The notes under the pieces: model-generated | Database searches by the model: none | Seen by the model: only the letters and a program-made list of their open reading frames with translations | What the model was told of the DNA's origin: nothing | Shown here: piece by piece, positions 25,990-55,117 of the stretch | Layout of the letters: every line of letters starts with the position of its first letter | Numbering within the stretch: position 1 is the first letter of the stretch | Translations under genes and position numbers: made by a program | NCBI GenBank assembly: GCA_014268975.2 | Contig: CP077096.1 | Coordinates: 3,447,501-3,511,500, forward strand | Reading direction: 5' to 3' | Length of the DNA stretch: 64,000 nt | Source: Pseudomonas wayambapalatensis | GTDB lineage: Bacteria > Pseudomonadota > Gammaproteobacteria > Pseudomonadales > Pseudomonadaceae

Positions 25990-27447
25990 TCAGCGCCCCC
26001 GCGCCAACCCCACGCAGCGGCGCGCCAGCACATCGGTCGGGTCCACCAGTGCCACCTGCACGCCGTCGATGGGGAGGCCATCGGCCTGGGCCAGGATCAG
26101 CGGCAATTCGGTACAGCCCAGAATCAACACCCGCGCGCCCTGCGCGACCAGTTGCCCGGCGCCCGCCAGCAGGTCATCCCGACACTGCCCCTCGGTAAAC
26201 CCCGCCTTGACGCCCTCCTCACCATAGATCGCACGCATCACCCGTGCCTGCGCCGCGTCGTCCGGCACCAGCAACGACAGGCCGACGCGTTCGGCCGCCG
26301 CGTGGTAGACACCACTCTGCAGCGTGCCCGAGGTCGCCAGCAGCCCCACCCGCACCTCGCGACCATAGCGGTGCAGAATGAAATCGATGGTCTCGCTCAG
26401 CATGTTGACGATCGGCACCGCCAGATGCTCCTGGATCCGCTCGACATAGGCATGCGCGGTATTGCAGGGAATCGCGATGGCATCGGCGCCCTCCTCTTCC
26501 AGGCGGCGGCAGGTCGAGTACATCGCCACGGTCGGGTCGGCCTCCTGGCGCAGCAGGTTGGCGGTGCGATCGGGAATCTGCGGGTTCTGCTCGACCACCA
26601 TCCTGATATGGTCCTGGTCACGCCCGGCCGGGGTGTTCTTCACCACCTTGCCCATGAAGTCCACGGTCGCCGCCGGCCCCACGCCACCGACGATCCCCAG
26701 CTTGAACGGCGCACGGCTCGGCACCGAGTCGGTGGCGCTGGCGAAGTCGGCATACACCTGGTTGGCATCGACGCAGTGAATGCCACGGCGCATCAGCTCC
26801 GGCGCCAGCAACGACAGCTCGGTCATGCCCGGCAGCAACAGCGTCGCGCCCTGGCCTTCGAGTTCCAGGCAAACCTGGTGCAACAGCTCCAGCGCCACCC
26901 CATCCAGATGTCCGGCCTTGATGCCTGCAGGCCCGTACACCGCCTCCATCAACGCCGCCTGCTGCACCGGCGAGGGATGGATCAGCTCGTAGTCGTCGGC
27001 AAAGTGCCGCTCGAACAACCCCGAAGCGCGCACATAGTCCGAGGCCAGCACGCCCAGGCGCGCACCCGGCGGGGCGATCTGCGCCACATGGGCCTTGAGC
27101 GCGGCCATCAGGTCGACGATGGCGATCTGCAGCTCGGCGCGCAGTTCGTCGATGAAGGTATGGCTGGCGAAGCACGGCACCAGCACGGCGTCGGCACCGC
27201 TGTCGGCATAGCCCTGGCAGACCTGGAACACATAGAGCTTGCGCGAGGTCATGCTCGCGCCCGCACTGAGCGGCAGCGCCAGGTCCTTGAACGGGTGCTG
27301 CTCGAACAGCAGGTGGTAGCGCCCCTGCTCGGCCAGCAGCGGCTGGCTCTTTAGCAGCTTGAGGAACAGGTCGCCACCGGCCAGCGAGCCGAGGCCACCG
27401 ATGATGCCGAGGGTGCGCGCGTTGGCGGTCTTGCGTGGGCTTTTCAT
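25990..27447 (-). CDS. Two-domain aspartate/glutamate racemase-family protein
   Basis: A 485-residue protein made of two tandem racemase domains (about 10-240 and 245-480); typical members have one domain of about 230 residues. Domain 2 keeps both catalytic Cys, in AIPCNTAH and LGCTELPL. Domain 1 keeps the first, in LVPCFASH, but the second position reads LPGMTELS, with Gly-Met in place of Gly-Cys. So one half looks inactive or altered. It lies 13 nt downstream of a glutamate/aspartate-type symporter on the same strand, suggesting uptake coupled to racemisation of an acidic amino acid. Confidence 0.85.
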   Translation of the reverse strand: MKSPRKTANARTLGIIGGLGSLAGGDLFLKLLKSQPLLAEQGRYHLLFEQHPFKDLALPLSAGASMTSRKLYVFQVCQGYADSGADAVLVPCFASHTFIDELRAELQIAIVDLMAALKAHVAQIAPPGARLGVLASDYVRASGLFERHFADDYELIHPSPVQQAALMEAVYGPAGIKAGHLDGVALELLHQVCLELEGQGATLLLPGMTELSLLAPELMRRGIHCVDANQVYADFASATDSVPSRAPFKLGIVGGVGPAATVDFMGKVVKNTPAGRDQDHIRMVVEQNPQIPDRTANLLRQEADPTVAMYSTCRRLEEEGADAIAIPCNTAHAYVERIQEHLAVPIVNMLSETIDFILHRYGREVRVGLLATSGTLQSGVYHAAAERVGLSLLVPDDAAQARVMRAIYGEEGVKAGFTEGQCRDDLLAGAGQLVAQGARVLILGCTELPLILAQADGLPIDGVQVALVDPTDVLARRCVGLARGR

Positions 27448-27460
27448 GGAGCGGTCCGGA

Positions 27461-28744
27461 TCAGGCGTGGGTGGCAGGTTTCAGCGCAGGTTCGACGGGC
27501 GTCGGGGCATCCTCATGGCGCCGTTCGAGGTCGGCGATCACCGCCGTGGCGATGCTGTTGCCCACCACGTTGGTGGCGGTACGGCCCATGTCGAGGAACT
27601 GGTCGATCGCCAGGATCAGCAACAGCCCGGCCTCGGGCAGGTGGAACATCGGCAGCGTGGCCGCGACCACCACCACCGAGGCCCGCGCCACGCCGGCCAT
27701 GCCCTTGCTGGTGACCATCAGGGTCAACAGGATCAGCACTTGCTGGGTGAAGCTCAGCTCGATGTTGTAGGCCTGGGCGATGAACAGGATGGCGAAGGCC
27801 TGGTACATCATCGAGCCGTCGAGGTTGAACGAGTAGCCCAGCGGCAGGACGAAGCTCGACACGCGCTTGGGTGCACCGAATTTCTCCAGCGCATCGATGG
27901 TCTTGGGGTAGGCCGATTCGCTGCTCGCAGTGGAGAACGCCAGCAGCACCGGCTCGCGGATCAGCTTGCCCAGGGTGAACACCGGGCGCCCGAGGAAGCC
28001 GTAGCCCACCGCGAACAGCACCAGCCACAGCAGCAGGATGCCCAGGTAGAACTGGCCGATCAGCTTGCCGTAGTCGAACAGCAGGCCAATGCCCTGGGTG
28101 GTGACGGCTGCGGCCAGCGCGGCGAAGACCCCGACCGGAGCGAACATCATCACGTAGTCGGTGATGCGGAACATCACCTTGGCCAGCTCGTCCACCAGCT
28201 CGCCGATGCGTGTGTTGCCGCGTTGCTTGACGAACGCCAGTGCCAGCCCGAAGAACAGCGAGAACACCACGATCTGCAGGATCTCGTTGTTGGCCATGGC
28301 TTCGGCGATGCTGCGCGGAAACACATGGCTGATGAAGGTCTTGAGGCTGAAGTCACCGGCGTTGACCGCCACCGCGCTTGCCGCCTGGCCTGATTCCACG
28401 CTCAGGTTCAGGTGGGCGCCAGGCTGGAACAGATTCACCAGCAGCATGCCCAGGGCCAGGGAAAACACCGAGGCGCTGACGAACCAGATCATCGAGCGCA
28501 GGCCGATGCGCCCCACCGAACCGGAATTGCCCAGGCTGCTGATCCCTGCGACCAGGGTGGCGAAAACCAGCGGGGCGATGATCATCTTGATCATGCGCAG
28601 AAAGATATCGGTGACCAGGCTGAAGTAACCTGCAATCTGCTTGGCGGCGTCCGCGGAGCCTGCGTAGGTGTTGCACAGCCAGCCGACGACGATGCCGAGC
28701 AGGATCGCCACGGCGATGTAACGGGGTAGTTTCTTGTTATTCAT
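27461..28744 (-). CDS. DAACS-family dicarboxylate/amino acid:cation symporter (GltP-like)
   Basis: A 427-residue inner-membrane transporter with the eight-helix-plus-hairpin topology of the GltP/GltT/DctA family. Signature segments are STASSESAYPKT (re-entrant loop 1, about 272), GYSFNLDGSMMYQ (helix 7, about 303) and DMGRTATNVVGNSIATAV (helix 8, about 390). The last resembles the glutamate/aspartate type more than the DctA type. The frame extends upstream, but ATG 28744 gives the standard N-terminus. Probably an operon with the racemase gene, and divergent from a LysR gene across a REPIN. Confidence 0.88.
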   Translation of the reverse strand: MNNKKLPRYIAVAILLGIVVGWLCNTYAGSADAAKQIAGYFSLVTDIFLRMIKMIIAPLVFATLVAGISSLGNSGSVGRIGLRSMIWFVSASVFSLALGMLLVNLFQPGAHLNLSVESGQAASAVAVNAGDFSLKTFISHVFPRSIAEAMANNEILQIVVFSLFFGLALAFVKQRGNTRIGELVDELAKVMFRITDYVMMFAPVGVFAALAAAVTTQGIGLLFDYGKLIGQFYLGILLLWLVLFAVGYGFLGRPVFTLGKLIREPVLLAFSTASSESAYPKTIDALEKFGAPKRVSSFVLPLGYSFNLDGSMMYQAFAILFIAQAYNIELSFTQQVLILLTLMVTSKGMAGVARASVVVVAATLPMFHLPEAGLLLILAIDQFLDMGRTATNVVGNSIATAVIADLERRHEDAPTPVEPALKPATHA

Positions 28745-28912
28745 CTCGACCTCTGTCTGTCGAATGCGGGAGGGACAGCAACAGGCTACGACGCACTGCC
28801 GGGGCAGTTGATGAGGATGCGCGATGGGTTCATGCGTAATTCGCATAGTTGTCGAATGGCGGTGAAATCCAGGGAAACCGCGGATAAGCTGCTCCACTGG
28901 TAAACGCGGTGT

Positions 28913-29047
28913 CTGTGGGAGCGGGCTTGTCCCGCGATCGGGCGCGTAGCGGCCGTAAAACCGGACACCGAGATACATCAGAAAGATCTCGGTTGCCTGG
29001 CTTGCGGCCGCTGCGCGCCCGATCGCGGCACAAGGCCGCTCCCACAG
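28913..29047. repeat. REPIN (inverted pair of REP elements)
   Basis: CTGTGGGAGCGGGCTTGTCC...GATCGGGCGCG (28913-28946) and its near reverse complement ending GGCCGCTCCCACAG (29005-29047) enclose about 58 nt. Each arm is a Pseudomonas REP and the paired arrangement is a typical REPIN. It fills much of the 346-nt gap 28745-29090 between the divergent symporter and LysR genes. Confidence 0.85.
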
Positions 29048-29090
29048 GAACCGGCTTCAGAATCTGCGCGCCACCCACAGGCCCACCACC

Positions 29091-29993
29091 ATGCAGACCA
29101 AATGGATCGATGACCTGCTGGCCATCGCCGAGACCAAGAGCTTTTCCCGCGCGGCCGAGATCCGCTGCATCACCCAGTCCGCACTGTCGCGACGCATTCG
29201 CTCGCTGGAGGAATGGGTCGGCGTCGAGCTGGTCGACCGCAGCACCTATCCGGTGCAACTGACCGCCGCCGGCAAGACCTTCTGCGACGAAGGCCGAGAC
29301 GCGCTGTCGATCTTCCATGACCTGCGCTCGGCGCTGCGCCGAGGCGAGCGCATGCCCGGGCGCTCGATCCAGGTGGTGGCCGGGCACACCCTGTCGATGA
29401 CCTTCCTGCCCACCTGGTTCGCCGGTTTCCAGCGCCGCTACGGCTACTTCAATGCGCGGGTGCTGGCCGCCAACGTGCAGGAGGCGGTCATCGCCCTGGC
29501 CGAAGGCAGCTGCGACCTGATGATCGGCTACAGCCACCCGCGTGCACCGATCATCCTCGACCCTGACAAGTTCGTCGGCCTGCGCCTGGGCAGCGATGCC
29601 TTCTTCCCGGTGTCGGCGCCCGACGCCGAAGGCCGCCCGCTGTTCGCCCTGCCGGGGGCGGCGGACAAACCCATCCCCTATCTCGCCTACACCACCACCT
29701 CGTTTCTCGGGCGGGTGGTGGATGTGTTGCTGCAGGGCAACGCGCAGCCTCACCTCAAGCGCTTCTACGAAGCCGACATGGCCATGCACCTGATGCGCAT
29801 GGCCCGCGAAGGTTATGGCATCGCCTGGCTGCCGGAGTCGGCGGTCGAGGAGGAACTGGCCAGCGGTCGGCTGGTGCGCGCAGGCGGGGATGAGTGGAGC
29901 GCGGAACTGGAAATCTGGTCGTTCCGCTCGATCGGCAACAGCAACCCGACCATGCTCGAGCTGTGGAAGTCGCTGGAACGCGACCTGCGCTGA
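29091..29993 (+). CDS. LysR-family transcriptional regulator
   Basis: A 300-residue LysR protein. The helix-turn-helix is at about residues 6-65 (LLAIAETKSFSRAAEIRCITQSALSRRIRSLE) and the effector domain at about 90-295 (IQVVAGHTLSMTFLPTWFAGF). The overall layout resembles the YjiE/HypT-like subgroup. It is divergent from the symporter-racemase pair, the common position for their regulator, although a REPIN lies in the shared promoter region. A bidirectional terminator follows. Confidence 0.88.
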   Translation: MQTKWIDDLLAIAETKSFSRAAEIRCITQSALSRRIRSLEEWVGVELVDRSTYPVQLTAAGKTFCDEGRDALSIFHDLRSALRRGERMPGRSIQVVAGHTLSMTFLPTWFAGFQRRYGYFNARVLAANVQEAVIALAEGSCDLMIGYSHPRAPIILDPDKFVGLRLGSDAFFPVSAPDAEGRPLFALPGAADKPIPYLAYTTTSFLGRVVDVLLQGNAQPHLKRFYEADMAMHLMRMAREGYGIAWLPESAVEEELASGRLVRAGGDEWSAELEIWSFRSIGNSNPTMLELWKSLERDLR

Positions 29994-29999
29994 AACGCT

Positions 30000-30022
30000 G
30001 CCGGGGCCCTTGCGGCCCCGGC
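30000..30022. terminator. Bidirectional terminator between LysR and autotransporter genes
   Basis: GCCGGGGCC-CTTGC-GGCCCCGGC is a perfect 9-bp GC stem with a 5-nt loop. It lies 6 nt after the LysR stop and 21 nt past the end of the convergent autotransporter gene. Confidence 0.75.
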
Positions 30023-30043
30023 TTCAGGTGGATTGACGGTCGA

Positions 30044-33022
30044 TCAGAACTTCAACTGCCACTGCCCCATCACGGCATGGTTGCGTGCATTGCTGCCCAG
30101 CTCGCCGTTGTAGCCCAGGCCCACACTCTGCCGCGCACTGAGCCCCAGCTCCAGCCCGGCCTCGACCACCAGGCTGTCACGGTCCAGCGCGCTGCCCTGG
30201 ACGCTGAACGCATCGCCTCCGGCCAGGAAAGCCTGGCGCGTGCGAGTGTCGAGATTGCCATAGGTGTGGCGCCAGCCCAGGCTGGCGCGGGGCGTCAGGC
30301 TCATGCCGTTGTCCAGTTGCCCCAGGTGTGCGATGCGCACGCCGAAGGTGCTGGTGACGTTGTCCTGCGTGTCGGCATCCACCGCCAACGCAGCATCGCC
30401 GCCCTTCTCGCGGTAGCTGTCGCGGTGATAGCGCTGGTAGCCCAGGTTGGCGAAAGGCTCGGCACTCAGGCGCCCGCTGCCCAGGGCATAGCCCAGCTCG
30501 GCGAAGGCTTGCTGGCTGTCGGCATCGTAGTTGCCCTTCAGGCGCTCATCGAAGCCATCGAAGGCCACGCTGCGCTTGCTGTCGCCGTCGTGGCTGCTGT
30601 ACGCCGCGCCCAGACGCAGGGCCAGCGGGCCGCTCTGGCGTTGGGCGTAGAGGCCGGCATGCCAACTGCGCACCTTGCCGTCCAGGCCGCTGGCGTCCAG
30701 GCGGGTGCGCGAGTATCCGCCCAGCACGCCCAGGCGCCAGTCGCTGCCCACCGCCCAGTCCAGGCCCATCACCGCGCCTCCCGTGCGCTGCTCCAGGCTG
30801 CTGGCGCCGTGGCTGCCATCGACCTTGCCATAGCTGCCCAGTGCCTGGCCCCACACTCGCCCCTGGGCGTTGGGGTCGTTGAGGTTGCGCACGCCCTGGG
30901 GCAGGCCGGTGGCGGCGAGCACCGGGGTGTCCTGCTGATCCAGGCCCACCAGCAGCCCGGCATTGCTGCCCATCGACTGCAAGGCACCCAGCATGGTGCT
31001 GCCCACCTGGGCGCTACCGGCCAGGGTGGCGGCGGCGAGGTTGGCGGTGTTGCTGCCCGACAGCTGCTCGATGGCATTGCCGGCGCTGGCGTTCGAAGTA
31101 TTGAGCAACGCACTGTACAGCGCACCGCCGCTGCCCAGGCTGGCCAGGCTGCGCGCCGCAGCGCCACCGTTGGCGCTGCGGGCGAACTGGTCGAAGGCGA
31201 CATCGTTGCGGCTGTAGGTCAGGCCCACCGACTGGCTGGTATAGCTCAGTTTCGGGGTGAGGAAGGCGTAGTCGCTGGTGACCTGGCCAAAGGTGCCGTT
31301 GATCGCACCGGCGTTGAGCACGGTGTACTGGCTCTGCCAGGGGTACTGGCCCGGGGTCGGCTGGATGCGCAGGGTGGCACCGCCCAGATTGGCGGTACCG
31401 GTGACGTTGATCGGCGCGCTGCTGCCGTCGGCGTTGACGCCATAGACCAAGCTGGCGCCCGAATCGAACTTCAGGTCGCCCTTGACCGTGGCCACGCCCA
31501 GCCCGGTGTTGGTCAGCATCGTACCCCTGACGTCGAGGCCACCGACCACACCACCGCCCGCGTAGGTCGCCCCCTGGTCCACCCGCACGCTGCCGAGCAC
31601 GCTGCCCTGGTTGACCAGCGCCGCGCCCTGGGTGATCTCGCCACCCTGGCTGAAATCGTTGACGCTGCTCAGCGTCCAGGTGCCGCCGGAGACCAGCAGC
31701 TTCTCGAAGTTGGCGCTGTTGCCAAACTGGCCGCTGCCCTCGAGCTGCAGCGTATCGACGCCATCGCCCGCATCCACCAGGCCATTGAACACCCCACCAG
31801 TGCGCACGATCAGCCGATCGTCGCCGCCACCCATGCTCAATGCCAGGCCGTTGCCACCGCTGATGGTGCCGCTGTTGATCACGGTGTCATCGAAGTTGCC
31901 GACCAGCTTGATACCGAAACCGCGCTCACCACGAATGGTGCCGGCGTTGTCGATGGTGGTCGCGCCGACACCCGAACCTTCGGCGCCGTCGTCCACCAGG
32001 ATGCCGTTGTCGACGCTGCGGATCAGGCCGGTGCTGGTGTTGGTGACCGTACCGCCGCCCATGGCGATGCCTTCGCTGCCGTTGGGCCGCCCGCCGCTGT
32101 CCACGCCCTTGGCGCCCATGCCCTGGATGGTGCCGGCGTTGTAGACGTGGCCGATGAAGTCGATATCGACGCCGTCGCCATCGCCATTGATCTTGCCGTC
32201 GGCGATGGCACCGGTGATGGTGCCCCAGTTGTACACGCTGCCGGTGCCGTCGGAGCCGAAGCCCGAGCCGTTGCGCCCGGTAACGCTGGCACCGGCATAG
32301 TTGTAGAGGGTGGCGTCGGTCTTGAGGTCCACGCCGTGACGGTCGGCACTGATGCTGCCGTAGTTGTACACAGTGACGCCGGTCGAAGTACCGATCTTGA
32401 TGCCGTCGTATTTCTGGTCCAGGCCGTTGGCATCCTGCGGTGCGGTGTCGGTGTAGATACGCCCGTAGTTGGTGATGGTGGCGTTGGAGCCGGTCTTGAT
32501 CGCGTCGTTGCCCACGGCGTGGATCACTCCGCCCACCTCGTTCACCAGGGTGGTTCTGAAGCTTGGGTTGTTGAGGGCCTCCAGATCGATGGCCTGGCCA
32601 TCGGTAATGGATTCGATGGTCCCGGCGTTGCTGATCTTGAGGCTGCCACCCGCGGTGGGGTTGGTCTGGAAACGGATACCGTCGTTGGTCCCCTGGATCA
32701 GCGCCCCGGCGCGGTTGGTGATGACGAAGAAGCTCTGGTCGGTGCCGCCATCCTTGGTGTCGATACCGCGGGCCACGGTGGAGCGAATGATACCGGCGTT
32801 ATCGACGCTGACCGTGGTGCCGCTGGTCTGCTTGGGCAGGATCACCCCGTCGTCGGCACCCGAGACGATGCTGCCGGTCGGCGTCACCTTGAGCGTGTCG
32901 CCCTTCTTGAGTTCCAGCGTGCTGGTACTGGCATTGCCAACCTGGTAATCGGTGGCGTTGGCGGCCAGGGCAGCACTGGCCAGGGCGACACACAGGGCCA
33001 GACGGTGCGGCGTGAAATGCAT
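30044..33022 (-). CDS. Classical (type Va) autotransporter with beta-helix passenger
   Basis: A 992-residue outer-membrane autotransporter. The signal peptide ends at about residue 23 (AANA). The passenger (about 24-690) is rich in short N-A/S-G-T-I repeats (NAGIIRSTV, NAGTIESIT, NAGTIQGMG, NSGTISGGNG) that predict a right-handed beta-helix. The barrel (about 720-992) begins near VWGQALGSYGKVDG and ends in QWQLKF with a terminal Phe. No serine-protease or lipase motif was noticed in the passenger, so an adhesin or surface-structure role is likely. It lies 45 nt downstream of an alpha/beta hydrolase on the same strand and may be read from the NRPS side. Confidence 0.88.
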   Translation of the reverse strand: MHFTPHRLALCVALASAALAANATDYQVGNASTSTLELKKGDTLKVTPTGSIVSGADDGVILPKQTSGTTVSVDNAGIIRSTVARGIDTKDGGTDQSFFVITNRAGALIQGTNDGIRFQTNPTAGGSLKISNAGTIESITDGQAIDLEALNNPSFRTTLVNEVGGVIHAVGNDAIKTGSNATITNYGRIYTDTAPQDANGLDQKYDGIKIGTSTGVTVYNYGSISADRHGVDLKTDATLYNYAGASVTGRNGSGFGSDGTGSVYNWGTITGAIADGKINGDGDGVDIDFIGHVYNAGTIQGMGAKGVDSGGRPNGSEGIAMGGGTVTNTSTGLIRSVDNGILVDDGAEGSGVGATTIDNAGTIRGERGFGIKLVGNFDDTVINSGTISGGNGLALSMGGGDDRLIVRTGGVFNGLVDAGDGVDTLQLEGSGQFGNSANFEKLLVSGGTWTLSSVNDFSQGGEITQGAALVNQGSVLGSVRVDQGATYAGGGVVGGLDVRGTMLTNTGLGVATVKGDLKFDSGASLVYGVNADGSSAPINVTGTANLGGATLRIQPTPGQYPWQSQYTVLNAGAINGTFGQVTSDYAFLTPKLSYTSQSVGLTYSRNDVAFDQFARSANGGAAARSLASLGSGGALYSALLNTSNASAGNAIEQLSGSNTANLAAATLAGSAQVGSTMLGALQSMGSNAGLLVGLDQQDTPVLAATGLPQGVRNLNDPNAQGRVWGQALGSYGKVDGSHGASSLEQRTGGAVMGLDWAVGSDWRLGVLGGYSRTRLDASGLDGKVRSWHAGLYAQRQSGPLALRLGAAYSSHDGDSKRSVAFDGFDERLKGNYDADSQQAFAELGYALGSGRLSAEPFANLGYQRYHRDSYREKGGDAALAVDADTQDNVTSTFGVRIAHLGQLDNGMSLTPRASLGWRHTYGNLDTRTRQAFLAGGDAFSVQGSALDRDSLVVEAGLELGLSARQSVGLGYNGELGSNARNHAVMGQWQLKF

Positions 33023-33067
33023 GTTGGGGCGACCATTGTGATTGTTGATGGCCGGCCAATATGGCTA

Positions 33068-34054
33068 TCAGATATTACCGTTTGATTGACAACCCGCGCC
33101 GACCGCCTTCAACCAGCGCCCCACCTCGGCGTAGATTCCCTCCACGGCCTCGACCATCCCCTGCATCCGCAGAAAATCGTGGGTCAACCCCTGCTCCACC
33201 CGCCACTGCAGCGGCACGCCGGCCTTTTCCAGGGCATGTGCCCAGGCCACGCCTTCATCCAGCAGCGGGTCATGCCCGGCCAGCGCCATCCAAGTAGGCG
33301 CCAGGCCCTCGAGCGAGGTCAGGTGCAACGGCGACACCCGCCAATCGAGGCGCTGCGATGGGTCACGCACGTAATGCCGGTAGAACCACTCCAGGGTTTC
33401 GCTTTCGAGCAGGTAACCCTCGGCATATTGCACATGGGACGGCCGCTGGCGGCTGATATCGGTGACCGGGTAGAACAGCAACTGCGCCAGCGGGCGCAAC
33501 ACCGCCCCCTCCTGCTGCTGCGCGGCCGTGGCGGCGACGACGATGGCCAGGCTGGCTCCCGCGCTGTCGCCACTGACCACCACCCGGCGGGCATCCAGGC
33601 GCTGCGCCTCGCCGTGTTCCACCAGCCAGCGGGCACTGGCCAGGGCATCGTCCGCAGCCGCCGGGAAGGGTGCTTCCGGTGCCAGACGGTAGGCTGGCGC
33701 CAGTACCGCAAAGTCGCTGCACATGGCCAGGCGACGACACACCGCATCGTGGGAGTCCAGGCTGCCGACCACATAGCCGCCACCGTGAAAATACAACAGC
33801 ACCGGCTGCAGGCCGTCCACCGGCGACTGCCGGCGATACAAGCGTGCCGACAGCGGTTGGCCCTCGCCATCCACCATCTGCAGTTGCTCGACCTGCAGGT
33901 CGTCAGGCGGGCTTGGGTCGAGCACCTGGGAGCTGCGTTCGAATTCGGCGCGGGCCTGCTCGACGCTCATCTGGTGCATGGGTTGGCTGCTGCCGGTCAG
34001 TCGGCCCAGCTCGACCAGTTCGAGAAAACCGGCCAGGTCAGGATGCAAAGACAT
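33068..34054 (-). CDS. Alpha/beta hydrolase, HSL (acetyl-esterase) family
   Basis: A 328-residue esterase-type hydrolase. It has the oxyanion motif FHGGGYVVG (about 90-98), the nucleophile Ser in GDSAGAS (about 162), the acidic residue in AGHDPLLDEG (about 260) and His in GLTHDFL (about 291). No signal peptide is seen. It starts 61 nt after the terminal NRPS gene on the same strand with GAGGAATT upstream. It could act on the NRPS product or be a chance neighbour; no TEII-type sequence features were seen. It is not closely similar to the other esterase at 9909-10907. Confidence 0.82.
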   Translation of the reverse strand: MSLHPDLAGFLELVELGRLTGSSQPMHQMSVEQARAEFERSSQVLDPSPPDDLQVEQLQMVDGEGQPLSARLYRRQSPVDGLQPVLLYFHGGGYVVGSLDSHDAVCRRLAMCSDFAVLAPAYRLAPEAPFPAAADDALASARWLVEHGEAQRLDARRVVVSGDSAGASLAIVVAATAAQQQEGAVLRPLAQLLFYPVTDISRQRPSHVQYAEGYLLESETLEWFYRHYVRDPSQRLDWRVSPLHLTSLEGLAPTWMALAGHDPLLDEGVAWAHALEKAGVPLQWRVEQGLTHDFLRMQGMVEAVEGIYAEVGRWLKAVGAGCQSNGNI

Positions 34055-34080
34055 TGGGAAATTCCTCGGAAGACGCGATA

Positions 34081-34109
34081 CGGGCGCCCGCCTGTGCGGC
34101 GAGCGCCCG
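34081..34109 (-). terminator. Hairpin after the NRPS operon
   Basis: CGGGCGC (34081-34087) pairs with GCGCCCG (34103-34109), and an inner CCGC-CTGT-GCGG stem completes the structure. It lies 5 nt after the last NRPS stop and 27 nt before the hydrolase gene. With no U-tract, read-through is plausible. Confidence 0.5.
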
Positions 34110-34114
34110 AGGTT

Positions 34115-42712
<8,598 letters not shown>

Positions 42713-42724
42713 ACCGGTTCCCCT

Positions 42725-55116
<12,392 letters not shown>

Positions 55117-55117
<1 letters not shown>

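Noticed and set aside
27461..28978. Symporter start at 28978
   Set aside because: The extra 78 residues cross the REPIN and do not look like the family N-terminus. ATG 28744 does.
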